Part shown: positions 53,411 through 61,064 of the stretch, piece after piece | Position numbering within the stretch: the stretch's first letter is position 1 | How the letters are laid out: each line of letters begins with the position of its first letter | Origin: Gemmatimonadota bacterium | GTDB taxonomy: Bacteria > Latescibacterota > UBA2968 > UBA8231 | DNA: 64,000 nucleotides | Assembly: GCA_009841115.1 (NCBI GenBank) | Contig: VXML01000100.1 | Span: forward strand, 1-64,000 | Direction: 5' to 3' | The notes under the pieces: model-generated | Told to the model about the DNA's origin: nothing | Database searches by the model: none | What the model saw: only the letters and a program-made list of their open reading frames with translations | Translations under genes and position numbers: made by a program

Positions 53411-53599
53411 TTACTGACCCAGAAGTATTCCCCAAACAAAAGAGATAATCAGGTCGAATATGCCAATAAAAACCGCAAAAATCGCCGAAAAGACTAATAC
53501 CACCCCGGTGGAACTGATCAAGTCCTCGCGAGTAGGCCAACTCACTTTGGAAAATTCGGTCCGCACATCTTTGATGAAATTAGTAAGTTTATTCCACAT
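53411..53599 (-). CDS. secE: Preprotein translocase subunit SecE
   Basis: 62 residues with one membrane helix (about 32-58) after an amphipathic helix containing EFSKVSWPTREDLISST, the SecE signature. Stabilises SecY in the translocon. ATG at 53599, 25 bases after tRNA-Trp. Short single-helix form as in most bacteria. Confidence 0.95.
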   Translation of the reverse strand: MWNKLTNFIKDVRTEFSKVSWPTREDLISSTGVVLVFSAIFAVFIGIFDLIISFVWGILLGQ

Positions 53600-53621
53600 C
53601 CCGTTCCCTAATGCAGAAGCC

Positions 53622-53697
53622 TGGCAGGGCAGACAGGACTTGAACCTGCAACCGCCGGTTTTGGAGACCGGTGCTCTACCAATTGAGCTACTGCCCT
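53622..53697 (-). tRNA. tRNA-Trp (CCA anticodon)
   Basis: Full cloverleaf on the minus strand: acceptor AGGGCAG/CTGCCCT, D arm with GCTC/GAGC, anticodon stem CCGGT/ACCGG with loop CTCCAAA, T loop TTCAAGT. Discriminator G and an encoded 3' CCA. The usual partner of secE in this cluster. Confidence 0.95.
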
Positions 53698-53701
53698 ATG
53701 C

Positions 53702-53854
53702 CTAGCGGGCTTCCTTGTGAGCCGCGTGCTTGCGGCAAAAACGGCAATACTTTTTGTATTCCACGCGGCTTGGCTGGTTTCGTCTATTTTTGGTCGTCGT
53801 GTAATTTTGCTGGCTGCACACTTCGCACTCCAGCGTTATTTGATCTCTTGGCAT
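53702..53854 (-). CDS. rpmG: 50S ribosomal protein L33, zinc-binding form
   Basis: 50 residues: starts [20 protein letters not shown] and ends [15 protein letters not shown], with two CxxC pairs (C10/C13 and C37/C40) for zinc. ATG at 53854, stop TAG at 53702. It lies between tRNA-Thr and tRNA-Trp, the place it holds in many non-proteobacterial genomes. With S4, S14 and L36, every zinc-optional ribosomal protein in this window is the zinc-binding form. Confidence 0.96.
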   Translation of the reverse strand: MPRDQITLECEVCSQQNYTTTKNRRNQPSRVEYKKYCRFCRKHAAHKEAR

Positions 53855-53892
53855 CAGAACTTGTCGCGTTTAGATGGAAGCACTTAGGAAAG

Positions 53893-53968
<76 letters not shown>

Positions 53969-53987
53969 TGCAATCGTTTTGGTGATC

Positions 53988-54064
53988 TGGAGCGGGAAAC
54001 GGGACTCGAACCCGCGACCCCGAGCTTGGAAGGCTCGCGCTCTAGCCAACTGAGCTATTCCCGC
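53988..54064 (-). tRNA. tRNA-Gly (TCC anticodon)
   Basis: Cloverleaf on the minus strand: acceptor GCGGGAA/TTCCCGC, anticodon stem CGAGC/GCTCG with loop CTTCCAA, T stem GCGGG/CCCGT, discriminator T and encoded CCA. First gene of the cluster; the tRNA-Tyr often found beside Gly and Thr here is not present. Confidence 0.95.
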
Positions 54065-54103
54065 TCGAGCCGGATTAATGCCCGTTTAATTTACAGAAGT
54101 TTA

Positions 54104-54132
54104 AATATAGGATAGCCCTTTTAATATGTCAA
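54104..54132 (-). promoter_or_regulatory. Promoter of the tRNA-rpmG-secE-nusG-rpl-rpo cluster
   Basis: On the minus strand a perfect TTGACA (54127-54132) and TATATT (54104-54109) are spaced by exactly 17 bases. The first base of tRNA-Gly lies about 33 bases past the predicted start. The A+T-rich stretch around it stands out in this G+C-rich window. Confidence 0.85.
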
Positions 54133-54161
54133 GAAGACGGGACACATGCCCAAGACGCGAA

Positions 54162-54193
54162 ACTCCCGGATAGGCGTGGGGCCTTCCGGGAGT
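54162..54193 (-). terminator. Hairpin terminator candidate after greA
   Basis: A perfect 9-bp stem (54162-54170 with 54185-54193; arms ACTCCCGGA/TCCGGGAGT) encloses a 14-base loop with further GGC/GCC pairing. It lies 27 bases past the greA stop. Only TTT follows on the minus strand, so it may need help from other factors. Confidence 0.6.
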
Positions 54194-54219
54194 CCGCCAA
54201 GTAAGCTGAATCTTCGCGC

Positions 54220-54690
54220 TCAGCGCGTGATTTTGACAATCCTGTAATGCAGCTTGCCAACGGGCACTTCAATTTCTATTTCTTCTCCTTCTTGGTGCCC
54301 GAGTAACCCCTTGCCTATCGGCGAAACCGTGGAGATTTTCCCCGCTTCAAAATCCGCTTCCTCGGGAGCGACGAGCGTATAGGTGAGCTGTCGTGCCTGC
54401 GCGAGGTCTTCTAGCTCTACAGTGGCCCCAATGTAGACCTTGTCTTCTGGAATCGCCTCGTTTTCTAGCAGGCGAGCCCGGCTGAGTGTCTCTTCGAGCT
54501 TGCCGATGCGCTGTTCTAAGAAGAGCAGCCTTTCTTTGGCCGCCGAATACTCGGCGTTCTCGGACAGGTCGCCAAACTCCCGTGCTCGCTGCAACGCCTG
54601 GCGCACAGCCGGGCGTTCGGTCTCCTTGAGTCCCTTTAACTCGCCCTGAAGTTTTTCGTAGCCTTCTCGCGAAAGATATACTTCACTCAT
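54220..54690 (-). CDS. greA: Transcription elongation factor GreA
   Basis: 156 residues, standard. The N-terminal coiled coil (about 1-75) inserts into the RNA polymerase secondary channel; the acidic tip residues lie in FGDLSENAEYSAAKER (about 38-53). The C-terminal FKBP-like domain ends with VSPIGKGLLGHQEGEEIEIEVPVGKL. Rescues backtracked polymerase by stimulating transcript cleavage. ATG at 54690 with AGAGG upstream. It has its own promoter and a leader terminator, and a hairpin after its stop. Confidence 0.98.
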   Translation of the reverse strand: MSEVYLSREGYEKLQGELKGLKETERPAVRQALQRAREFGDLSENAEYSAAKERLLFLEQRIGKLEETLSRARLLENEAIPEDKVYIGATVELEDLAQARQLTYTLVAPEEADFEAGKISTVSPIGKGLLGHQEGEEIEIEVPVGKLHYRIVKITR

Positions 54691-54734
54691 ACCAAGCCTC
54701 TAGCAGAGAGAGAACAACATGCGCTATTTAACAC

Positions 54735-54764
54735 AAAAAGCGGAAGCGCGTTACCGCTTCCGCT
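54735..54764 (-). terminator. Intrinsic terminator inside the greA leader
   Basis: On the minus strand a perfect 10-bp stem (54755-54764 with 54739-54748; AGCGGAAGCG pairing with CGCTTCCGCT, loop of 6) is followed by TTTTGTGTT. It lies between the greA promoter and the greA start codon, about 45 bases before the ATG, so it would terminate transcripts headed for greA and leave a short leader RNA. Confidence 0.8.
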
Positions 54765-54777
54765 ACTCAAGTAAATT

Positions 54778-54806
54778 AATGTACTAAAAACGGTGCCTAG
54801 GTGCAA
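54778..54806 (-). promoter_or_regulatory. greA promoter
   Basis: On the minus strand TTGCAC (54801-54806) and TACATT (54778-54783) are 17 bases apart. The predicted transcript start near 54771 is only about 7 bases before the leader hairpin, so the terminated product would be roughly 35-40 nucleotides. Confidence 0.65.
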
Positions 54807-54895
54807 GCTAAAGGACTTGCCCAAGTTCGGCCGCCTCCTTTTAATAAATTTACAGACCGAGCCACCCCTTCCCAAACAACGCACTCGCGCGTCTC

Positions 54896-56164
54896 ATGGC
54901 CTTGACATTCCTACACTTTGCCGATCTACATCTGGGTGTCGAAAACCACGGCAGCCTAGACCCAAGCACTGGCCTGCATTCGCGGGTTCGAGATTTTGCC
55001 GCCAGCCTAGAAGCGGTCTTTGACCTAGCCATTGAAAAGGCGGTCGATTTGGTCCTCTTCGCTGGCGACATGTACAAAAATTGCGACCCGACCCCGACCC
55101 ACCAGCGCGTCTTTGCCTGCCAGCTTCAGCGCCTACAAGCGGCCGGTATTCCCATAGTGATGGTGGTGGGCAACCACGACGTGCCGGGGGCTTTCGGCAA
55201 AGCCACTTCAGTCGACATTTTCAGCACCCTACAGCTAGAGGGCACCCACGTCATCCGCCGTCCGGAACTCCTGCGAATCGAAACGGCCAACGGCCCAGTG
55301 CAAGTGGCCGGCCTGCCCTGGCCGACGCGCCATGCCCTACTCACCCGCGATAAATACCGCGACTGGCCCCTAGAGGAAATCCGCGTCGAGATCCAAAAGA
55401 TCTGCGCAGCCCAGATCGACGAGTATGCCCGGCAGTTCGATCCAACGCTGCCGGGCATACTCGTCGCCCACCTTGCCGCAGCCGACGCCGTCTATTCTGG
55501 GGGCGAACGCACCGCCATCATCGGCCAAGACCCCGTTTTGCTCACCAGCACCCTTGCCAATCCCACCTACGACTACGTCGCCTTGGGGCACATCCACAAA
55601 TACCAAGACCTCAATCCCGGCCAATATCCGCCCGTGGTCTATTCGGGTAGCCTAGAGCGCATTGACTTTGGCGAAGAAGGCGAAGACAAGGGCTTCTGCC
55701 TCGTACGTATCGCCGAGGACGCAACCGCACCGAGAGGCCGGGCGACCACCTTTGAGTTTATCCCCGTCCCAGCGCGGCGCTTTGCGACCATCAAGCTAAA
55801 GGTCCTCGACGGCCAAGATGCAACCGAACGCATCGTCGCTGCCTGCACCCAAGCCGATCTGGCAGACGCCGTAGTCCGCGTCCTCTACGACTTGCCCGCA
55901 GGCTATGCCACACCGGTGGATCTACAACAGGTGCGGCAAGCGCTCGAACCGGCCTTCCACGTCGCTTCCATCCAACCGCGCTTCGCCCCAGAAGTGGTCC
56001 AACGCCGCGCCGAAATCAGCGAGGAAGCCGAGCTAGGCGACGCCTTCGACCGCTACATTGACAACAGTCCAGACCTGCAAACCCACCGCGCCGAACTCAA
56101 AAACTACGCGCTCCACCTAGAGCGCGAGCTTGAAACTGGCCAACGCGACGAAGACGACGGATGA
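54896..56164 (+). CDS. sbcD: DNA repair exonuclease SbcD/Mre11 family
   Basis: 422 residues. Calcineurin-like nuclease with metal ligands in FADLHLG (8-14), FAGDMYKN (about 55-62), GNHD (about 92-95), a downstream VAHLAAA and GHIHKY. The C-terminal capping domain extends to about 400. With SbcC it forms the Mre11-Rad50-type complex that cuts DNA hairpins and blocked ends. The ATG at 54896 has no clear Shine-Dalgarno sequence, so the start or a leaderless mode is uncertain. It overlaps sbcC by 4 bases (ATGA). Confidence 0.95.
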   Translation: MALTFLHFADLHLGVENHGSLDPSTGLHSRVRDFAASLEAVFDLAIEKAVDLVLFAGDMYKNCDPTPTHQRVFACQLQRLQAAGIPIVMVVGNHDVPGAFGKATSVDIFSTLQLEGTHVIRRPELLRIETANGPVQVAGLPWPTRHALLTRDKYRDWPLEEIRVEIQKICAAQIDEYARQFDPTLPGILVAHLAAADAVYSGGERTAIIGQDPVLLTSTLANPTYDYVALGHIHKYQDLNPGQYPPVVYSGSLERIDFGEEGEDKGFCLVRIAEDATAPRGRATTFEFIPVPARRFATIKLKVLDGQDATERIVAACTQADLADAVVRVLYDLPAGYATPVDLQQVRQALEPAFHVASIQPRFAPEVVQRRAEISEEAELGDAFDRYIDNSPDLQTHRAELKNYALHLERELETGQRDEDDG

Positions 56165-59100
56165 TCCCTCTCTCCCTTTCGCTGCGCAATTTTCTCAGCT
56201 ACGGCGAGGAGGTGCCGCCGCTCGACTTTTCTCAGTTCCACGTCGCCTGTCTCACGGGCGGCAATGGCCACGGCAAATCCGCCCTGCTCGATGGGATCAC
56301 CTATGCCTTGTGGGGCCAAGCCCGCAAAAGCCGCAGCGACGAAGAATTGTGTCGGATCGGGGCCAGAGAGATGCGGGTTGATTTCGACTTTGCCCTCGGC
56401 GAAAAGCACTTCCGCGTCATCCGCAGTTGGCGCCGCACCAAGCGAGGCGTCCCGGCCCTAGACTTACAGGTAGAAAGCGATGGCATTTTCCGCACTCTCT
56501 CCGAAGGCGAGGGCATTAATCCCACCCAGCGGCGCATCAACGAACTCCTATCTATGGACTACGATACCTTCGTCAACTCGGCCTTCATAGTCCAAGGGCG
56601 AGCCGACGAGTTCACCCAGAAAAATGCTAGACAGCGCAAGGAAGTCCTCGGGCGAATCCTCGGCCTAGGGCGCTACGACCAACTCCAAGGCATGGCCCGG
56701 GTCCGCTATCAAGAGCACCAGCGCGAGAGTGAGACCCTGCAAACCCGCCTCAGTGAACTCGATGCCGAATTGGCTAAGCGCGAAGGCTACGAATCCGAAT
56801 TGCTCGCCGTTGACGACCACCTTGCTCTACTCGGCAGCGAAATCAGCAGCGGGGAAAAAGTGCAAGCCAAGTTGGAAGTTCAGCGCCTAGAGCTGGTCCA
56901 GATCCGCCAGCGAGTCGCCGAGCTAGAGAGAGAGCAAAGGCGTGTCGCCGACCGGGAGCAGCAGGTCTCCATTGAACTCGAAAACCTGCGAGAACAGCAG
57001 CGCCAAGACGGCGAAATCCTAGCCTCCGCTGAATCCATCGAGCGGGACTTTGCGACCTACAATCAGCTCCACACCCAAGTCGGCCTGCTTGAACAAAAAG
57101 CTCAGGAGCACGGCGCGCTAGAAACCCATCGCCGTCAGCTAGAAGAGCGGATCGCCCAAGCGCGCCAAGAAGTGGAGCGGCAACAAGAGCGCTGGTCAGC
57201 CACCCTCGACGAGCGACAGCGCCAACTCGACGAGCATCAAGCCTTGCTCAATCGAGAGCAGACCATTGCCATCCGCTACGCCCAATTCAAAACTCTCAGC
57301 GAGCAGGCCCAAGCTCTAGAGCAGGCTCGGATCCGCTACGAAGATCTCCTCAGCGAGCGCCGCGACCTCGAAAACGTACTATATCGCGCAGAGCAGGACC
57401 GCAAAAGCCAGCGCCAAGCACTATCCAAGCAATTGGCACAGCTAGAACGAGCTACCTCCGAGGAGGAAACCCTAGCAGCCCACATCCACCAGCTACAAGC
57501 GCAACGGACCCAATTACAGGCCAAAGCCGAGGAACGGGACCGCCTCAAGGACGAGGGCAGCGATCTCAATGCCCAGATCACCGAGCGGCAGCAGAAACTC
57601 CGCGCCGAAGAGGAAGAATTGGCCAACGAACGCCAACAGGCTCTGGCCTTGGCCGATTCCGACGACGCCAATTGCCCATTGTGCGGCAGTGCACTCGACG
57701 CCGAACACCGCCAGCAGGTAGTGGCAGAACTCTCGCAGCGGGAAGAACGCCGCCAAGAGTGCATCGCCGTTCTCGGCAGCGAACTGGCCACTCTCGACGA
57801 CCAGTTGCAAAAGATGCGCACGCACTACAAGGTCCTTGGCGAAGAAATCGCGCCTCTCCAGCAGGTCCACCAAGACCTGGCCACTGGAGAGGCTCGTCTC
57901 GCGCAAATACGGGAATCGACTGCTGAGGCCCAGTCGCTAGCCGAGCAATTAGCCACCCTCGGCCGCGAACTCAAAGACCAATCATACGCTTCCAGCGAAC
58001 GCGAACGCCTGCACAAGCTAGCCGGAGAAATCGAGCTATTGGGCTACAGCAGTGCCGAGCACGAAACGCTCGGCCAAAAGCTCGCCGAGTTGCGCCCAGT
58101 TGAGGCCGAGTACGCCCGCTTGCAGGACGCCAAAAGCCAAGCCGAGCAGCTCAAAAGCGAGCAGGCCGAAGCCCAGACCCAACTCGACCGAGCCACCCGC
58201 CAGCTCGCCGAGGCTGGCTATGCCCAAGAGGAACGAGAGAAACTCAGCCAAGTCGAGCAGCAGCTTGTAGCCCTAGGTTACGATGGTGCCGAACACCAGC
58301 GGTTGCGCCTGCAACACGACGACCTGCGCGACAGCGCGCGGCAGTTCGAGCGCCTGCAACACGCCCGCCAACGCCGCGCTTCGTCCGGCGAATCGCGGGT
58401 GCGCTACGAAGCCGAAACCTCCACCTTAGCAGAACAATTGCAGACTATAAAAGAAGAAAAGGAAGCGTTGCACGAACGGACCGGCGAGTTAGAAGATGTC
58501 GATAGGAAGCTCGGCGAAAACCAAACCCAACTGGAAAAGCTGCGGGTCGAGCGAGACCAACATCTCCAGCGTCGGGGTAACCTAGAAGCCCTGTGCGCGC
58601 GCTGCGCCGAGTTGGCTCAGGAGCAAGACCAACTACGCGAAAAACTCCAAGGCACCCAGCGACAGGCCTGGATATACCAACAACTCGATAAGGCGTTCGG
58701 CAAGGACGGGATCCAAGCGCTGATTATCGAAAACGCCGTCCCGCAGATCGCCGAAGAAGCCAACGCCATCCTCGCTCGCCTGACCGACAACCGCATCCAA
58801 GTCGCCTTTGAGTCGCTGCGCGATCTCAAAAAAGGCGGCACCCGCGAAACCCTCGACGTCAAGATCGCCGATGAGGTTGGCGAGCGCTCCTATCACCTCT
58901 ATTCCGGGGGCGAGGCATTCCGCACCAATTTTGCCTTGCGCATTGCGCTCTCTAAAGTGCTGGCCATGCGCTCGGGCACCCGTCTCCATACCCTCTTTAT
59001 CGACGAGGGCTTCGGCACCCAAGACGAACAGGGCCTAGACCAACTCATCGAAGCGATCCAAAAAGTCAGCGAGGATTTCAAAAAGGTATTGATCGTCACA

Positions 59101-59196
59101 CATCTCGACCAACTCAAAGCGGCCTTTCCAGTGCAAATCGAGGTCACTAAACATCCCGATCTAGGCTCGCGTTTCTCCGTGACGCAGCACGCCTAG
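56161..59196 (+). CDS. sbcC: DNA repair ATPase SbcC/Rad50 family
   Basis: 1011 residues. Walker A GGNGHGKS at 33-40, the Q-loop region with VNSAFIVQGRADEFTQ, two long coiled-coil halves rich in Glu, Gln, Arg and Leu around the zinc hook CPLCG (about residue 504, close to the centre), then the ABC signature YSGGEAFRTN (about 911) and Walker B TLFIDEGFGTQD (about 944). All catalytic elements are intact. The zinc hook joins two molecules. Translated together with sbcD (4-base overlap). Confidence 0.97.
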   Translation: MIPLSLSLRNFLSYGEEVPPLDFSQFHVACLTGGNGHGKSALLDGITYALWGQARKSRSDEELCRIGAREMRVDFDFALGEKHFRVIRSWRRTKRGVPALDLQVESDGIFRTLSEGEGINPTQRRINELLSMDYDTFVNSAFIVQGRADEFTQKNARQRKEVLGRILGLGRYDQLQGMARVRYQEHQRESETLQTRLSELDAELAKREGYESELLAVDDHLALLGSEISSGEKVQAKLEVQRLELVQIRQRVAELEREQRRVADREQQVSIELENLREQQRQDGEILASAESIERDFATYNQLHTQVGLLEQKAQEHGALETHRRQLEERIAQARQEVERQQERWSATLDERQRQLDEHQALLNREQTIAIRYAQFKTLSEQAQALEQARIRYEDLLSERRDLENVLYRAEQDRKSQRQALSKQLAQLERATSEEETLAAHIHQLQAQRTQLQAKAEERDRLKDEGSDLNAQITERQQKLRAEEEELANERQQALALADSDDANCPLCGSALDAEHRQQVVAELSQREERRQECIAVLGSELATLDDQLQKMRTHYKVLGEEIAPLQQVHQDLATGEARLAQIRESTAEAQSLAEQLATLGRELKDQSYASSERERLHKLAGEIELLGYSSAEHETLGQKLAELRPVEAEYARLQDAKSQAEQLKSEQAEAQTQLDRATRQLAEAGYAQEEREKLSQVEQQLVALGYDGAEHQRLRLQHDDLRDSARQFERLQHARQRRASSGESRVRYEAETSTLAEQLQTIKEEKEALHERTGELEDVDRKLGENQTQLEKLRVERDQHLQRRGNLEALCARCAELAQEQDQLREKLQGTQRQAWIYQQLDKAFGKDGIQALIIENAVPQIAEEANAILARLTDNRIQVAFESLRDLKKGGTRETLDVKIADEVGERSYHLYSGGEAFRTNFALRIALSKVLAMRSGTRLHTLFIDEGFGTQDEQGLDQLIEAIQKVSEDFKKVLIVTHLDQLKAAFPVQIEVTKHPDLGSRFSVTQHA

Positions 59197-59209
59197 CTTC
59201 TTGCTCATT

Positions 59210-60175
59210 ATGGCTCACTACGACGAATATCACGCCGCCCGCACCGGCGCGGCCCTACGCGACGCGCAAGCCTCATTTCGCTTGTACATGTGCGGTGCCG
59301 ACCACCTCGACTTCCTGCACCGCATGACCTCCAACGACTTCCACAACCTGCAAATAGGGCACGGCCTCGAAGCTGTCTTTATCGAACAGCGAGCGCGGAT
59401 TCTCGATCTCGCCACTTGCTATCGCGGCCCAGATGCCACCGCCTTGATTTTGAGTCCCGATTCGCGCGCTGCAATCCCCGCTTGGTTGGACCGCTTTATC
59501 TTTGCCGAGGCCCTCGAATTGGCAGACCAAACCGACGAGACGGCCATGTTCGAACTCGTCGGTCCGCACGCCGCCCAGCTAGTCGCTCACACATTGAACG
59601 CGGACCTGTCAAGGCTTCAGGACCACCAGCTACTCGACCCACAGGTCGCCGACGGCTTGTGGCTAGCGCGCACGACCGGGCCGGGACTACGCGCCTTCGG
59701 GCCGCCCACAACTGTGGAGCACCTTTGGCAGCGCCTCGCCGCCGCAGGTGCTCGTCCAATAGGAGCGGCGACGTGGGAAATTTTGCGCGTCGAACAGGGC
59801 CTTCCCCTGCTCGGACGAGAGCTGACCCAAGATTACAACCCCTGGGAAGCAGGGCTTGGTCGCGCTATTCATCTAGATAAAGGCTGCTATATCGGCCAAG
59901 AAGTCATCGCTCGCTTAGATACCTACGACAAAGTCAAACAGCATCTAGTCGGGCTGCGGCTTTCTACCACCGAGTTGCCGCCAACGGGACAACCACTGCG
60001 CGACGGCGCGCGCGAAGTAGGTCGCATCACTTCGGCAGTCCACTCTCCCAGCTTCGGCCCGATTGCCCTCGCCTATGTGCGGCGGAGCGCTTGCGCCGAG
60101 GGCACTGTGCTAGACGCGGATGGAGCGCAAGCCACCGTAGTCTCCCTACCTTTTTTGTCGCATGAGTCCCGCTAG
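59210..60175 (+). CDS. ygfZ: YgfZ/GcvT-like folate-binding protein
   Basis: 321 residues from the ATG at 59210; a TTG three codons earlier is a weaker choice. The YgfZ signature KGCYIGQE (about 224-231) is present, and the N-terminal region LDFLHRMTSND fits the GcvT-like fold. YgfZ proteins use folate in the maintenance or repair of certain Fe-S enzymes such as MiaB. It starts 13 bases after sbcC and overlaps the next gene by 14 bases. Placing it as a glycine-cleavage T protein is unlikely because of its length and the KGCYIGQE motif. Confidence 0.9.
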   Translation: MAHYDEYHAARTGAALRDAQASFRLYMCGADHLDFLHRMTSNDFHNLQIGHGLEAVFIEQRARILDLATCYRGPDATALILSPDSRAAIPAWLDRFIFAEALELADQTDETAMFELVGPHAAQLVAHTLNADLSRLQDHQLLDPQVADGLWLARTTGPGLRAFGPPTTVEHLWQRLAAAGARPIGAATWEILRVEQGLPLLGRELTQDYNPWEAGLGRAIHLDKGCYIGQEVIARLDTYDKVKQHLVGLRLSTTELPPTGQPLRDGAREVGRITSAVHSPSFGPIALAYVRRSACAEGTVLDADGAQATVVSLPFLSHESR

Positions 60176-61064
60176 GACCAGCGGACGCCGCAAGATAGTC
60201 CACATTGGAATCGATGACGGCTCGCACCACAACACCCGTGCCTGCGCCGAATTCGCCGCGCTCCTGCGCGAATACACCGACTGGATCGAATGGGGCGACG
60301 ACTACGCCATTCTCGACGTCACCGACAATAAGCTCGACATCCCCTTCGGAATGCGCGTCGCCAAGATGATCAAGAGCGATATCAAGCGGCAACTAAGCTG
60401 GAGCGTTTCCATTGGGTTGGCACCCAGCAAGTTCTTGGCGCAACTAGCGATGGAACGCCAGCGGCCCGATGGCCTAACAGTCGTACTGCCCGAACAGATA
60501 GGGGATTTTCTCGCCGACGTGCCCATTGACCAGCTTCCCGGCGTGGGAGCTGTTACTCGCCAACAACTCGCGGCCATGCAAATAGAACACATCGGCGCGC
60601 TGGCCCAAGTGCCGCTGAACGAACTCGTGCGCCGCTTTGGCCAGCGAGGAAGCAGCTTTTGGCACCTTGCCCAAGGTTGGGACGACGACCCGGTCGCTCC
60701 AGCCGAACAGCTCGACCAAATCCGCGAGGAAACCTCTTTTGCCGCTCCGCTCTATACCTGTGAAGAAATGCGCGATGCCTTGCGCGAACTAGCCGCCGCG
60801 CTCTGCGGGCGCTTGCAGCGCCGAGGGCTACAAGCACGCGACGTAGCCCTAACGGTGCGCTATCCAGATTTTCGCACCGCGACGCGCACATCGCGCTTAG
60901 CCACTTTTACTGATCGCGCTCAAGCCGTCTTCGCAGCGGCCTGCGAACTGTTAGGACAGACCGAAGTCGGCAACTTGGGCGTTCGCCTGCTCGGCATTGG
61001 GTTGGGAGGATTTGACGACGAGGAGCTTGAGCAGCTCGATTTGTTTGCCAGCGAAAAACCCTAG
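60162..61064 (+). CDS. Shortened, probably inactive Y-family DNA polymerase (DinB-like)
   Basis: 300 residues. From about residue 36 onward it aligns by eye with DinB: the REYTDWIE segment, WGDDYAILDVT where DinB has SLDEAYLDVT, VSIGLAPSKFLAQLA, LPGVGAVTRQQL and a little-finger domain to the end. The N-terminal palm strand is recognisable (RKIVHIGIDD), but about 65 residues of palm and fingers that should follow are missing. Of the three metal-binding acids, the first Asp is Gly and the Glu of SLDE is Tyr; one Asp remains. It thus looks unable to synthesise DNA, unless an assembly deletion or another start explains the loss. No Shine-Dalgarno is visible before the ATG at 60162, which lies inside ygfZ; translation coupling is likely. 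Confidence 0.75.
   Translation: MSPARTSGRRKIVHIGIDDGSHHNTRACAEFAALLREYTDWIEWGDDYAILDVTDNKLDIPFGMRVAKMIKSDIKRQLSWSVSIGLAPSKFLAQLAMERQRPDGLTVVLPEQIGDFLADVPIDQLPGVGAVTRQQLAAMQIEHIGALAQVPLNELVRRFGQRGSSFWHLAQGWDDDPVAPAEQLDQIREETSFAAPLYTCEEMRDALRELAAALCGRLQRRGLQARDVALTVRYPDFRTATRTSRLATFTDRAQAVFAAACELLGQTEVGNLGVRLLGIGLGGFDDEELEQLDLFASEKP

Noticed and set aside
54065-54103. A tRNA-Tyr gene beside tRNA-Gly and tRNA-Thr
   Set aside because: Expected from E. coli-type order, but the sequence upstream of tRNA-Gly contains only the promoter and no cloverleaf.
54810-54895. sbcD promoter (TTGCCC and an AT-rich TTAATA/TAATAA box)
   Set aside because: Spacing is 18-19 bases and matches are weak; no SD precedes the ATG, so I did not list it as a feature.
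60162-60320. Frameshift hiding the missing part of the polymerase
   Set aside because: The other two plus-strand frames across this stretch show no fingers-domain sequence, and the upstream bases are fully used by ygfZ, so a simple frameshift does not explain the loss.
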